Below are positions 36,321-44,186 of a DNA stretch of 64,000 nucleotides, piece after piece (positions within the stretch are counted from its first letter, which is position 1; the number at the start of each line of letters is the position of its first letter). Under the pieces are notes generated by a model. It saw only the letters and a list, made by a program, of their open reading frames with translations, ran no database searches and was not told the origin of the DNA. Origin of the DNA: Arenibacter arenosicollis (GTDB lineage: Bacteria > Bacteroidota > Bacteroidia > Flavobacteriales > Flavobacteriaceae); the NCBI RefSeq assembly GCF_014397245.1, contig NZ_JACLHY010000006.1, forward strand, positions 124,001-188,000, read 5' to 3'. The position numbers and the translations under genes were made by a program.

Positions 36321-36328
36321 TATTTTTG
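36321..36328 (+). promoter_or_regulatory. -7 box of the type II glutamine synthetase gene
   Basis: TATTTTTG, a full match to TAnnTTTG, 34 bases before the ATG at 36363. Confidence 0.65.
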
Positions 36329-36362
36329 TCTGCGTTAATAATAAAAATCAACAAGAAATATT

Positions 36363-37376
36363 ATGAGCAAGTCTAAATTAGAATACATTTGGTTGGATGG
36401 GTACGAGCCCACACAGAACATGAGGAGTAAAACTAAGGTTGAAGAAAACTTCAGTGGTAAATTGGAGGATTGCCCAATCTGGTCCTTTGATGGAAGTTCA
36501 ACCCGCCAGGCTGAAGGAGGATCTTCTGACTGTGTTTTAAAGCCAGTAGCTATCTACCCTGATCCGCATCGTATCAATGGCTATTTAGTAATGACCGAGG
36601 TTATGAATGCCGATGGCACTCCCCACGTATCCAATGGTAGAGCTACAATTGAAGATGAAGACAATGACTTCTGGTTTGGGTTTGAGCAAGAATATTTTAT
36701 AATGGACACCAAAACGGAACTTCCATTAGGATTTCCTAGAGGTGGATATCCAAAACCACAAGGTATGTACTACTGCTCTGTTGGTGGTCTAAATACCCAT
36801 GGTCGTGACTTGGTTGAAGAGCACGCCGATGCATGTATTGATGCTGGCCTAAACTTTGAAGGTATTAACCAAGAAGTAGCATGTGGTCAATGGGAATTTC
36901 AGTTGTTCGCCAAAGGTGCTAAAAAAGCAGGTGACGAAATTTGGATTGCCAGATACTTACTTGACAGATTAACTGAAAAACATGGTTACTATATTGAATA
37001 CCATCCAAAACCACTTGGTGATACCGATTGGAATGGTTCGGGTATGCATGCGAATTTCTCCAACACAACATTGAGAACTTGTGGGTCAAGAGAAGTTTAC
37101 GAAAAAATATGTGAAGCCTTCCGTCCAGTTGTTAAAGAGCACATTGCTGTTTACGGAGAGTTCAACGATCAACGTTTAACAGGAAAGCACGAAACAGCTT
37201 CTATACATGACTTTAGTTATGGTATTTCCGACAGGGGTGCCTCTATTAGAATTCCGATCATTACAGTTCAAAAAGGCTGGAAAGGTTGGTTGGAAGATAG
37301 AAGACCAGCTTCTAACGGTGATCCATACAAGATTGCAGGTAGAATCGTTAAAACTGTTAAATCAGTTAAAATATAA
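36363..37376 (+). CDS. Glutamine synthetase, type II (eukaryote-like)
   Basis: The 337-residue enzyme has the GSII layout: short beta-grasp domain (LEYIWLDGYEPTQNMRSKTK, WSFDGSSTRQAEGGSSDCVLKPVAIY), then FWFGFEQEYFIMD, NQEVACGQWEFQLFAKG, GDTDWNGSGMHANFS and GISDRGASIRIP. The length is close to plant and Frankia or Streptomyces GSII. It is the second glutamine synthetase here, divergent from the type III gene, with shared candidate operators between them. It ends at a strong terminator. Confidence 0.95.
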   Translation: MSKSKLEYIWLDGYEPTQNMRSKTKVEENFSGKLEDCPIWSFDGSSTRQAEGGSSDCVLKPVAIYPDPHRINGYLVMTEVMNADGTPHVSNGRATIEDEDNDFWFGFEQEYFIMDTKTELPLGFPRGGYPKPQGMYYCSVGGLNTHGRDLVEEHADACIDAGLNFEGINQEVACGQWEFQLFAKGAKKAGDEIWIARYLLDRLTEKHGYYIEYHPKPLGDTDWNGSGMHANFSNTTLRTCGSREVYEKICEAFRPVVKEHIAVYGEFNDQRLTGKHETASIHDFSYGISDRGASIRIPIITVQKGWKGWLEDRRPASNGDPYKIAGRIVKTVKSVKI

Positions 37377-37410
37377 AGAGAATAAAAATAATTGTTGATT
37401 ATTTTTACCG

Positions 37411-37447
37411 ACCGTTCCTCTTGTAATAAGAGGGGCGGTTTTTTTAT
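37411..37447. terminator. Terminator of the type II glutamine synthetase gene
   Basis: ACCGTTCCTCTT and AAGAGGGGCGGT pair over 12 bp (two G-T pairs) with a five-base loop, followed by TTTTTTTATT. It also faces the convergent gene at 37453. Confidence 0.9.
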
Positions 37448-37452
37448 TCCCT

Positions 37453-39072
37453 TTAATTTACTACTCCACCTTCATTAAGCAATGGGGTGTTCATCCAGAA
37501 ATCGCCATAATTATCAGGCTTCAAAATGGGTTGGTCCTGAAATATAGGCCAGTTTTTGTCCATAAAAAGTCGCTCATCCGGATATTTTGTTACCGGTTTT
37601 TGCTGCTGAACAAAAAATTCCCTGAATTGCATTAAGGAATAGGTTTCGGAAAAATCCAATTTATTACCATCCAAATCCATAATGTTATCCATGACTATAC
37701 GAAAATCATCTTTCCCAATATCCGCGGGATCAGAATAAAAAATCTCCAGGGCCTGGTCTCCCAGGTTCATCTTGGGATGCAACTGAACGGTTACACTATC
37801 CGCAAGAACAACCTTTTCGATATCCATACCCTTACCCTTATAACTTATATTGTAATTTTTGTCCTTAAGCACCTTGAAACGCAAGGGCACTCTATTAAAA
37901 ATAATTTCAAAGTGTTTCTTTTCAAAATTGATAACAACATCCTTGACGGTAAAAACCGGTGGTACTTTTACCTCAAATTTATTGCTGAAGGAAATGTAAC
38001 TGGGAGACATTTTGTCATCCTGTTTCTTGTACTCCACTAAAGTTCGGTATAGTAACCTATCCTCTATTCTTTTACTGGTCTTACTTATTTTTCTCGTCCC
38101 CAATAAAGCATCATAGGTGGCGTATTCCAATTTAACGATTTCAAAGTTTTCCTTTGAAATATAAATTTTCCCCCTGACCATAAACTTCCAATTGTGCTTA
38201 TATATATCTATAACATACAATGCTTTCCCGTCCAAATAAGTGTCATCTTCCAAAGAAAAATCATGGTTCTTTAAAAAATCGGTATCCAAATGATCAACAA
38301 AGGAATAGGAAAAGGTGTTATAATTCCTAATGGCATCCATGATGCGCAATATTACAAACTCATTGCCTCCATAACTTTTCAAATAAGCTTTGGGGATAGT
38401 CTTGGTCTTATATTCACCATAGTCATATAGCCTTTCACTTAAAGAATCAACTGGAAAGTTCGTATTTCCGAAGTATTCGTAAATCCTTGTATTGGAATCC
38501 TCATAATCAGAAGTTCCGAAACCTTTGTCAAAAACCTCAACAATTGCTTCGTTCAAATTGGTATATCCTCCTGATTTCCGCTGATAGTCCCTGTAATATC
38601 CAACGTAGGACTGAGGATTAAAGGGATAATTCAACGGAATATTTTTGATGGCCTGGCCAATAATCTCTTCTGCAGAAGTGGGCTTTTCATCATTTCCAGC
38701 ATTTCTTCTTTTTCCTCTTTTTTTGGAAGCCTTTAATGTAACCTCATCCAATTGGATAAGCATGGGATTTAAATACAACCTATTGAGCTTATCCGTAATT
38801 AAATCGCCAATTATAATTTCCCTGGAATCATACCCCATAGAGGTAATCTCCAAAGTATCATTAAGCTCCCTAAATTTAAGGGGGATTCTAAAACTGCCGT
38901 CATTGTTGGAAATTACCCCCACGGCCCTATTCTTGACCCTAATACTGGCAAAGGAAATAGGCTCTATGGTTTCGGCATCGAGGAGCATTCCACTTACAAA
39001 ATCGCTTTCTTGACTATGACCAACTATACAAAACAAAATTAAGAAAGCTATAATGTTCGATCTTATTCCCAT
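37453..39072 (-). CDS. Exported carboxypeptidase-D-repeat protein, unknown function
   Basis: The 539-residue protein has a signal peptide (cut near GHSQ) and a CarboxypepD-reg-like beta-sandwich at about 22-110 (VSGMLLDAETIEPISFASIRVKNRAVGVISNNDGSFRI), common at the start of Bacteroidota surface proteins. The remainder, with VGYYRDYQRKSGGYTNLNEAIVEVFDKGF and repeated beta-rich stretches, resembles the envelope proteins annotated only as regulatory-like-domain proteins. It has no TonB-receptor barrel. Probably periplasmic or outer-membrane linked. Confidence 0.75.
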   Translation of the reverse strand: MGIRSNIIAFLILFCIVGHSQESDFVSGMLLDAETIEPISFASIRVKNRAVGVISNNDGSFRIPLKFRELNDTLEITSMGYDSREIIIGDLITDKLNRLYLNPMLIQLDEVTLKASKKRGKRRNAGNDEKPTSAEEIIGQAIKNIPLNYPFNPQSYVGYYRDYQRKSGGYTNLNEAIVEVFDKGFGTSDYEDSNTRIYEYFGNTNFPVDSLSERLYDYGEYKTKTIPKAYLKSYGGNEFVILRIMDAIRNYNTFSYSFVDHLDTDFLKNHDFSLEDDTYLDGKALYVIDIYKHNWKFMVRGKIYISKENFEIVKLEYATYDALLGTRKISKTSKRIEDRLLYRTLVEYKKQDDKMSPSYISFSNKFEVKVPPVFTVKDVVINFEKKHFEIIFNRVPLRFKVLKDKNYNISYKGKGMDIEKVVLADSVTVQLHPKMNLGDQALEIFYSDPADIGKDDFRIVMDNIMDLDGNKLDFSETYSLMQFREFFVQQQKPVTKYPDERLFMDKNWPIFQDQPILKPDNYGDFWMNTPLLNEGGVVN

Positions 39073-39094
39073 AAGCGAAATATGCTATCGTCTT

Positions 39095-40033
39095 TTAGGT
39101 TATTGTTAAATATACAAATACAACGTATACGGCTAAAAGGATTAACCCGTCCTTCCACCCTAGCCGGAGGCCCTTTGGCAAAAACACCAATGGAAGAACC
39201 AAGAAAGAAATTCCCAACATCCAAAAAATATCGTTGCTCAACAGGCGTTGATCCACTACCCTGATTGGTGTTATCATTGCCGTAATTCCCAAAACAGCAA
39301 GAAGGTTGAAAATATTGGACCCAATAAGATTTCCTAAAGAGATGGCCTTTTCTTTTTTCAGCACCGCAATTATGGAGGCGGCCAATTCCGGAATACTGGT
39401 CCCGATAGACACCACGGTTACAGCAATTACCCGCTCACTTACACCATAAATAGTTGCCAATCCCACTGCCCCCTTTATCAAAAGTTCTGATCCTCCCCAA
39501 AGGGCAAGACCACCTAAGCCCAAAAACAATACCGTTTTATATAGTGGTAAAGGAACATCATCTTCAGGCAATTCATCAACTACGGCAGTTTTCTGAAATC
39601 GTAATAGATATACCAAGAAAACGAAGAGTACAACCACCATGACAATGCCCTCATATCTCTGAATTTCACCATCAAAATAAATAAAACCAAAAAACAACAT
39701 AGATGCCACCATCATCACTGGCCAATCTGTGGTATAAAAACTTTTCCTTACTTCTATACTGCCAAGGATAACGGTTATAGCCAATACCAAACCTAAATTG
39801 GCAATATTGGAACCAACAACATTCCCTAGCGCCAAATCGGGAAAGCCTTCCAAAGCGGCATTTACACTAACTATAAGTTCAGGTGCGGAGGTGGCAAAGG
39901 AAACCACGGTCATCCCTATAACAATCTTCGGAATATTGAGCTTTAGAGATAAGGCAACCGCCGCCTTTAAAAGCCAATTTCCTCCTGCAATCAACAAAAC
40001 AAGTCCTAAAACAATAAAAAGTATATCCAGCAT
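39095..40033 (-). CDS. Calcium/sodium antiporter, CaCA family
   Basis: The 312-residue protein has about ten membrane helices and two inverted alpha repeats: SFATSAPELIVSVNAAL..LGNVVGSNIANLG and VSIGTSIPELAASIIAVL..LGNLIGSNIFNLL. These supply the ion-binding acidic residues of YrbG-type exchangers. I chose the ATG at 40033; the longer frame starts with TTG. It lies 22 bases upstream of the carboxypeptidase-D-repeat gene and may be co-transcribed. Confidence 0.94.
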   Translation of the reverse strand: MLDILFIVLGLVLLIAGGNWLLKAAVALSLKLNIPKIVIGMTVVSFATSAPELIVSVNAALEGFPDLALGNVVGSNIANLGLVLAITVILGSIEVRKSFYTTDWPVMMVASMLFFGFIYFDGEIQRYEGIVMVVVLFVFLVYLLRFQKTAVVDELPEDDVPLPLYKTVLFLGLGGLALWGGSELLIKGAVGLATIYGVSERVIAVTVVSIGTSIPELAASIIAVLKKEKAISLGNLIGSNIFNLLAVLGITAMITPIRVVDQRLLSNDIFWMLGISFLVLPLVFLPKGLRLGWKDGLILLAVYVVFVYLTIT

Positions 40034-40445
40034 TAAAAGGTTTTCCGACAAATATAACCAAGAATCCGACTCTTTTTCCTCCTACCACAGCTTTCAATAA
40101 AAATTTTGAAAACATAAGATGTGTTTCAAAAATCACGTTGATTTCAAATGAAAACAATAAAAAAGGTACTTTTTCCACTCAAATCCTCCTTGCATTTTGA
40201 AAAACATCTAAAAAAACATATTATTTACTTACATATTATCACTCTTTATTGTATTTGTTATTTCATATAATAACTACTACCAAGATATACTTTAAAAAAA
40301 TATAATTCAATTGCTTGTTTTAATTACAATATTGTATTCAATTATATTAATTCCATCATCAAGTTTTGGAAATCTTCTTAAGTATTGTATATCTTGAATG
40401 GATAATAGATTATTACACTATTCATTAACCATTAAAACTTGTATT

Positions 40446-40505
40446 ATGATAACACTAACCAAAATTTTATTGTTCCTTATTATTTCCATATTTTTCCGGA
40501 AATAA
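40446..40505 (+). CDS. Possible 19-residue hydrophobic peptide
   Basis: From ATG the frame reads MITLTKILLFLIISIFFRK then stop: one short hydrophobic stretch with basic ends, like a small membrane peptide. It is followed within 30 bases by a 7-bp hairpin and then a terminator, so a short transcript is likely to exist. I found neither a perfect -7 box nor a recognised family. The RNA alone could be the product. Confidence 0.3.
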   Translation: MITLTKILLFLIISIFFRK

Positions 40506-40511
40506 AAATTA

Positions 40512-40568
40512 TGTAATAGGCCTATATTATTACAACGTCTCCGTACCTACTACAAGGGGACGTTTTTA
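40512..40568 (+). terminator. Double hairpin and terminator of a short transcript
   Basis: TGTAATA/TATTACA (40512-40534) is followed directly by AACGTCTCC/GGGGACGTT (40534-40564, one G-T pair) and TTTTT. The second is a good intrinsic terminator, yet no ordinary gene lies upstream on this strand for more than 3 kb. Confidence 0.65.
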
Positions 40569-40734
40569 TCCTGCATGACATCATTCACGCTATTCTAGTC
40601 ACAAAACCCATATCATCCAAGTCACTGGTAATTTTTCATACCAAAATTAATAGCACATAAACAATAAGGCATACCTCGGTTTACACAGCTTGCAAAAATA
40701 GATTCTTGGAATAATGGCATATAGTATTAAATTG

Positions 40735-40742
40735 TATCTTTG
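40735..40742 (+). promoter_or_regulatory. -7 box of nrnA-gldI operon
   Basis: TATCTTTG is a full match to TAnnTTTG and ends five bases before the ATG at 40748, so the mRNA is probably leaderless. Confidence 0.65.
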
Positions 40743-40747
40743 CGCCC

Positions 40748-41764
40748 ATGAATTTAGAAATTACAAAGGCAATAAAGACGTTATTGAACGTACCACAAAA
40801 AATTGTAATTATACCTCACAAAAATCCTGATGGCGATGCTATTGGCTCTACTTTGGGATTATGGCATTATTTGAAGAACAAAGGTCAGGACGCTACCATT
40901 ATTGTGCCCAACGATTTTCCTAAATTTTTGAAATGGATGCCAGGAACCGAACAGATAATAATTTTTGAAAAAGACGCCTCAACGGCCAGGCAGCTCATAA
41001 ACAAGGCTACTGTTATATTTACTTTAGATTTTAATCACTTGGGTAGGATTGGACAATTGCAACCATTATTGGAAGATGCGTCGGCAACATTTGTAATGAT
41101 CGACCATCACCAAGAACCTGATGATTACGCCAAGATTACTTACTCTGATGTTAGCATGAGTTCCACTTGTGAAATGGTTTACAATGTGATTGAAGGCCTA
41201 AATGATACAGAATGCATTACATCGGAGCTTGCAATTTCGTTATATACCGGCATTATGACCGATACCGGATCTTTTAAATATTCTTCAACCACCAGTCGCA
41301 CCCATACAGTGGTTGCCAAATTAATTGAAAAAGGCGCGAAAAATACGGAAGCACACAACAAAGTCTATGACACCAATACTCCAAGCAGATTACATCTACT
41401 GGGTTGTGCATTAAAAAACATGGTTATCCTGGAGGAGTTCAATACGGCATTTATTACCCTGTCACAAGAGGAATTGGACGCCTATGAATATAAAAAGGGA
41501 GATACAGAAGGATTTGTGAATTACGGATTAACCTTGGAAGGAATAGTGTTTGCAGTCATTTTTATTGAAAACAAGGAAGAAGGAATTATTAAAATCTCAT
41601 TTAGATCCGAAGGTGATTTTTCTGTTAATGAATTCGCCAGAGCCCATTTTAACGGAGGTGGACATACCAATGCAGCAGGAGGGCGTAGTGATGTTTCCCT
41701 GGAGGACACCACTACCTTATTTAAATCTTTATTACCCCAATACAAAGCTGATCTAAACGCATGA
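40748..41764 (+). CDS. nrnA: DHH/DHHA1 phosphoesterase (NrnA-like)
   Basis: The 338-residue enzyme probably degrades short oligoribonucleotides and pAp. Its DHH domain shows PHKNPDGDAIGST near the start, TLDFNHLGRIG and MIDHHQEPD; the DHHA1 domain shows SFRSEGDFSVNEFARAHFNGGGHTNAAGG. No signal peptide; cytoplasmic. It leads an operon: its stop overlaps the gldI start in ATGA. Confidence 0.93.
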   Translation: MNLEITKAIKTLLNVPQKIVIIPHKNPDGDAIGSTLGLWHYLKNKGQDATIIVPNDFPKFLKWMPGTEQIIIFEKDASTARQLINKATVIFTLDFNHLGRIGQLQPLLEDASATFVMIDHHQEPDDYAKITYSDVSMSSTCEMVYNVIEGLNDTECITSELAISLYTGIMTDTGSFKYSSTTSRTHTVVAKLIEKGAKNTEAHNKVYDTNTPSRLHLLGCALKNMVILEEFNTAFITLSQEELDAYEYKKGDTEGFVNYGLTLEGIVFAVIFIENKEEGIIKISFRSEGDFSVNEFARAHFNGGGHTNAAGGRSDVSLEDTTTLFKSLLPQYKADLNA

Positions 41765-42306
41765 AACACTTTTTATTCTTTTTCCTGATTATCGCCCTTG
41801 TAAGTTGTGGTGGTCCAGAACCGCGAAAACCGGTTAAAGTTAAAACAGGAAGCATATTACAGAAATCTGTGGAACGCAATAAGGATCTACTGGCCAAAGA
41901 GGAAAAACAAATAATGGAAATCATTAAAAATGATTCCACGAACACCTATTTCTCAAGTGGTATTGGCTCGTGGTACCACTATATATCCCAGAACAACGAT
42001 TCCAATTATTACCCACAAACAGATGACTTGGTTATCATGGAATACAACGTGGTAAGTTTTAGTAACGACACCATCTATTCCAAGGAACAAATCGGGACTA
42101 TTACTTATAAAGTAGACAAACAGGACCTTTTCCCTGGCTTGAGGAATAGTATAAAACTATTAAAAGAGAATGAAAGTGCTAAGTTTTTATTCCCTTCCTC
42201 ACTAGCGTATGGATATCACGGGGACAATAATAAAATTGGGGTAAACATCCCCATTAAATCCACTATTACCATTTTAAAGATCGATAAACAAAAAGACAAC
42301 AATTAA
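41761..42306 (+). CDS. gldI: Gliding motility lipoprotein peptidyl-prolyl isomerase GldI
   Basis: The 181-residue lipoprotein (MKHFLFFFLIIALVSC) has an FKBP-type domain (DDLVIMEYNVVSF.., LFPGLRNSIKLLKENESAKFLFPSSLAYGYHGDNNKIGVNIPIKSTITI). GldI proteins help fold parts of the gliding and type IX secretion machinery in Flavobacterium; I infer the same here. The ATGA overlap with nrnA links their translation. Confidence 0.9.
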   Translation: MKHFLFFFLIIALVSCGGPEPRKPVKVKTGSILQKSVERNKDLLAKEEKQIMEIIKNDSTNTYFSSGIGSWYHYISQNNDSNYYPQTDDLVIMEYNVVSFSNDTIYSKEQIGTITYKVDKQDLFPGLRNSIKLLKENESAKFLFPSSLAYGYHGDNNKIGVNIPIKSTITILKIDKQKDNN

Positions 42307-42317
42307 AATTAAGTAAA

Positions 42318-43424
42318 ATGAAGAGAATTTATTTATTATTGGCAATCGTATCCATAGCATTTTCCAGCTGCAAGTCTAGCAAGCATGCCGATTTGGGAGA
42401 TGGTATTTTTGCAGATATCACCACTACCCAAGGTGAAATTGTCCTTAAATTGGAATACCAAAAGACACCTTTAACAGTTGCCAATTTTATTTCCCTTGCA
42501 GAAGGGAAAAACCCCTTTGTTAGTGATAGCCTAAAAGGAAAAAAATACTACGACGGAATTATCTTCCACAGAGTCATTAAAGACTTTATGATTCAAGGTG
42601 GTGATCCCACTGGAACGGGGACAGGAAATCCTGGGTATAAATTCAAGGATGAATTTAACGATTCACTTACCCACCATAAGGCCGGAATTCTATCTATGGC
42701 TAATTCTGGGCCTACTACCAACGGAAGTCAATTTTTCATTACCCATAAGGAAACCCCCTTTTTAGACGGCAGACATACTGTATTTGGTGAGGTCGTTGAA
42801 GGAATGGATGTAGTTGATTCCATTGCCAATGTAAAAACAGCGCAAGGCGACAGACCTGTTACAGATGTTGTCATGAACACCGTAGAAATTATTAGAAATG
42901 GTAAGGAAGCCAAAAAATTTGATGCCGTAAAAGTAATGAGCGATTATTTTGCCGAGGCAGAAGAAAAAGCAAAGGCAATGGAGAAAATGAAAACCGATTT
43001 CGTCGCCCAACTTACTACAGAGGAAGGTACGGCCAAAGAACTTCCTTCGGGACTTAAAATACTTACCTTGAAAGAAGGTAATGGAGAACAACCCAAGGTA
43101 GGTCAAAAAGTAAACGTTCTGTATGCCGGGTATTTATCTGATGGATCACTTTTTGATAGTAATTACGAAGAGATTGCCAAAAAATACGGAGTGTACGACG
43201 AGGCCAGAAAAAAAGGCCGTGGATATGAAGCCATTCATATGGATTATAGCCCGGAAGCAAGGATAATCCCAGGTTTTAAAGAGGGCCTTATGCAAATGAA
43301 GGTTGGAGATAAAGTTCGCTTGTTTATACCTTCCCATTTAGGGTACGGTGAAGCCGGATACGGACCAATCCCTCCTGATGCAAAGTTGATTTTTGATCTA
43401 GAAATTACAGGCATAGCCCAATAA
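42318..43424 (+). CDS. Lipoprotein with cyclophilin and FKBP domains
   Basis: The 368-residue protein is a fusion of two peptidyl-prolyl isomerases behind a lipoprotein signal (SIAFSSC). The cyclophilin part (about 25-195) has YYDGIIFHRVIKDFMIQGGDPTGTG and SQFFITHKETPFLDGRHTVFGEVVEG. After a Lys/Glu helix (about 205-230) the FKBP part has VLYAGYLSDGSLFDSNY, IIPGFKEGLMQMKVGDKVRLFIPSHLGYGEAG. It lies 11 bases after gldI. It probably folds proteins in the periplasm. Confidence 0.93.
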   Translation: MKRIYLLLAIVSIAFSSCKSSKHADLGDGIFADITTTQGEIVLKLEYQKTPLTVANFISLAEGKNPFVSDSLKGKKYYDGIIFHRVIKDFMIQGGDPTGTGTGNPGYKFKDEFNDSLTHHKAGILSMANSGPTTNGSQFFITHKETPFLDGRHTVFGEVVEGMDVVDSIANVKTAQGDRPVTDVVMNTVEIIRNGKEAKKFDAVKVMSDYFAEAEEKAKAMEKMKTDFVAQLTTEEGTAKELPSGLKILTLKEGNGEQPKVGQKVNVLYAGYLSDGSLFDSNYEEIAKKYGVYDEARKKGRGYEAIHMDYSPEARIIPGFKEGLMQMKVGDKVRLFIPSHLGYGEAGYGPIPPDAKLIFDLEITGIAQ

Positions 43425-43440
43425 TCACATTTCGCAATAG

Positions 43441-43494
43441 AAAAGTCGCCTGTTGATTTCCTATTTATGGAAACTAACAGGCGACTTTTTAATT
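43441..43494. terminator. Terminator of the nrnA-gldI-PPIase operon
   Basis: AAAAGTCGCCTGTT and AACAGGCGACTTTT pair perfectly over 14 bp; the loop holds a further TTTCC/GGAAA stem. T runs on both strands suit the convergent CBS gene as well. Confidence 0.92.
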
Positions 43495-43562
43495 AATAAA
43501 CTTTTGTGATACTTATAGAAAATATACCAAACTCAGTCCAAAACAATAAATCGTAAGAAAAT

Positions 43563-44024
43563 CTATTTCCAGTTCTGTGATTTAAGCTTCAAGGTGGCTT
43601 TTAATATGTCTTTCTGGGAAATTTGTCCGACCAATTTTCCATTTTCCACTATCGGAAATCGTCTGCGTTTTTCATTCAAAAACTTATTGGCCGCGTCGAA
43701 AATATTCATGTTGCCGTCAATGGTTTCCACATTTTTAATCATGTGGCCCTCCACCGTTAAATTGGAGCTAGGCATATTATGATATCTGTTTTCGCTTATA
43801 TGTTTTATACAATCGCCTTCAGAAATCATCCCGATCAATTCGTTATTATCGTTCACCACAGGACCACCTGAAATTTTATACTTTAAAAGGGAGACTATTA
43901 CCTCCTCTACGGATTGTTCAGGTTTAAAAGTAATCAGCTTTCTGGTCATATAATCACTTACCCTTAGAGGTGGTTCCTCACTGGGTTGTTGAATTCTTCG
44001 TCCTTGAAAACTTTTAATTCCCAT
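43563..44024 (-). CDS. CBS-domain protein
   Basis: The 153-residue protein is mostly a pair of CBS domains: VSDYMTRKLITFKPEQSVEEVIVSLLKYKISGGPVVNDNNELIGMISEGDCI and a second ending RRFPIVENGKLVGQISQKDILKA. CBS pairs bind adenine nucleotides. No enzyme domain is attached, so it probably regulates another protein by nucleotide binding. The partner is not evident from context. Confidence 0.93.
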   Translation of the reverse strand: MGIKSFQGRRIQQPSEEPPLRVSDYMTRKLITFKPEQSVEEVIVSLLKYKISGGPVVNDNNELIGMISEGDCIKHISENRYHNMPSSNLTVEGHMIKNVETIDGNMNIFDAANKFLNEKRRRFPIVENGKLVGQISQKDILKATLKLKSQNWK

Positions 44025-44186
44025 AACGGATATAACTTTGTTTCTTTTAAAAATAAGGAATTTTAAGATGCCAACCTAGAAAAATAATCCGGTTCCGACT
44101 AAATTAGACATACCTAGGAACGGTCGGGACAAAAATTATGCATCCCGTGTTCATTAATATTCAATTGAAATTTTAAAAGGTCCCCG

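Larger units (their letters stand above)
40052..40747. other. Long AT-rich intergenic region with a possible micro-gene
   Basis: Between the antiporter and nrnA lie about 700 bases with no normal-size gene. The left 380 bases are very AT-rich with no clear signal. A 19-residue hydrophobic frame (40446-40505), a hairpin and a terminator follow at 40446-40568. The last 15 bases hold the nrnA promoter. Confidence 0.55.

Noticed and set aside
39879-40178. A 99-codon minus-strand frame upstream of the Ca/Na antiporter
   Set aside because: It overlaps the antiporter start in another frame and has no recognisable domain.
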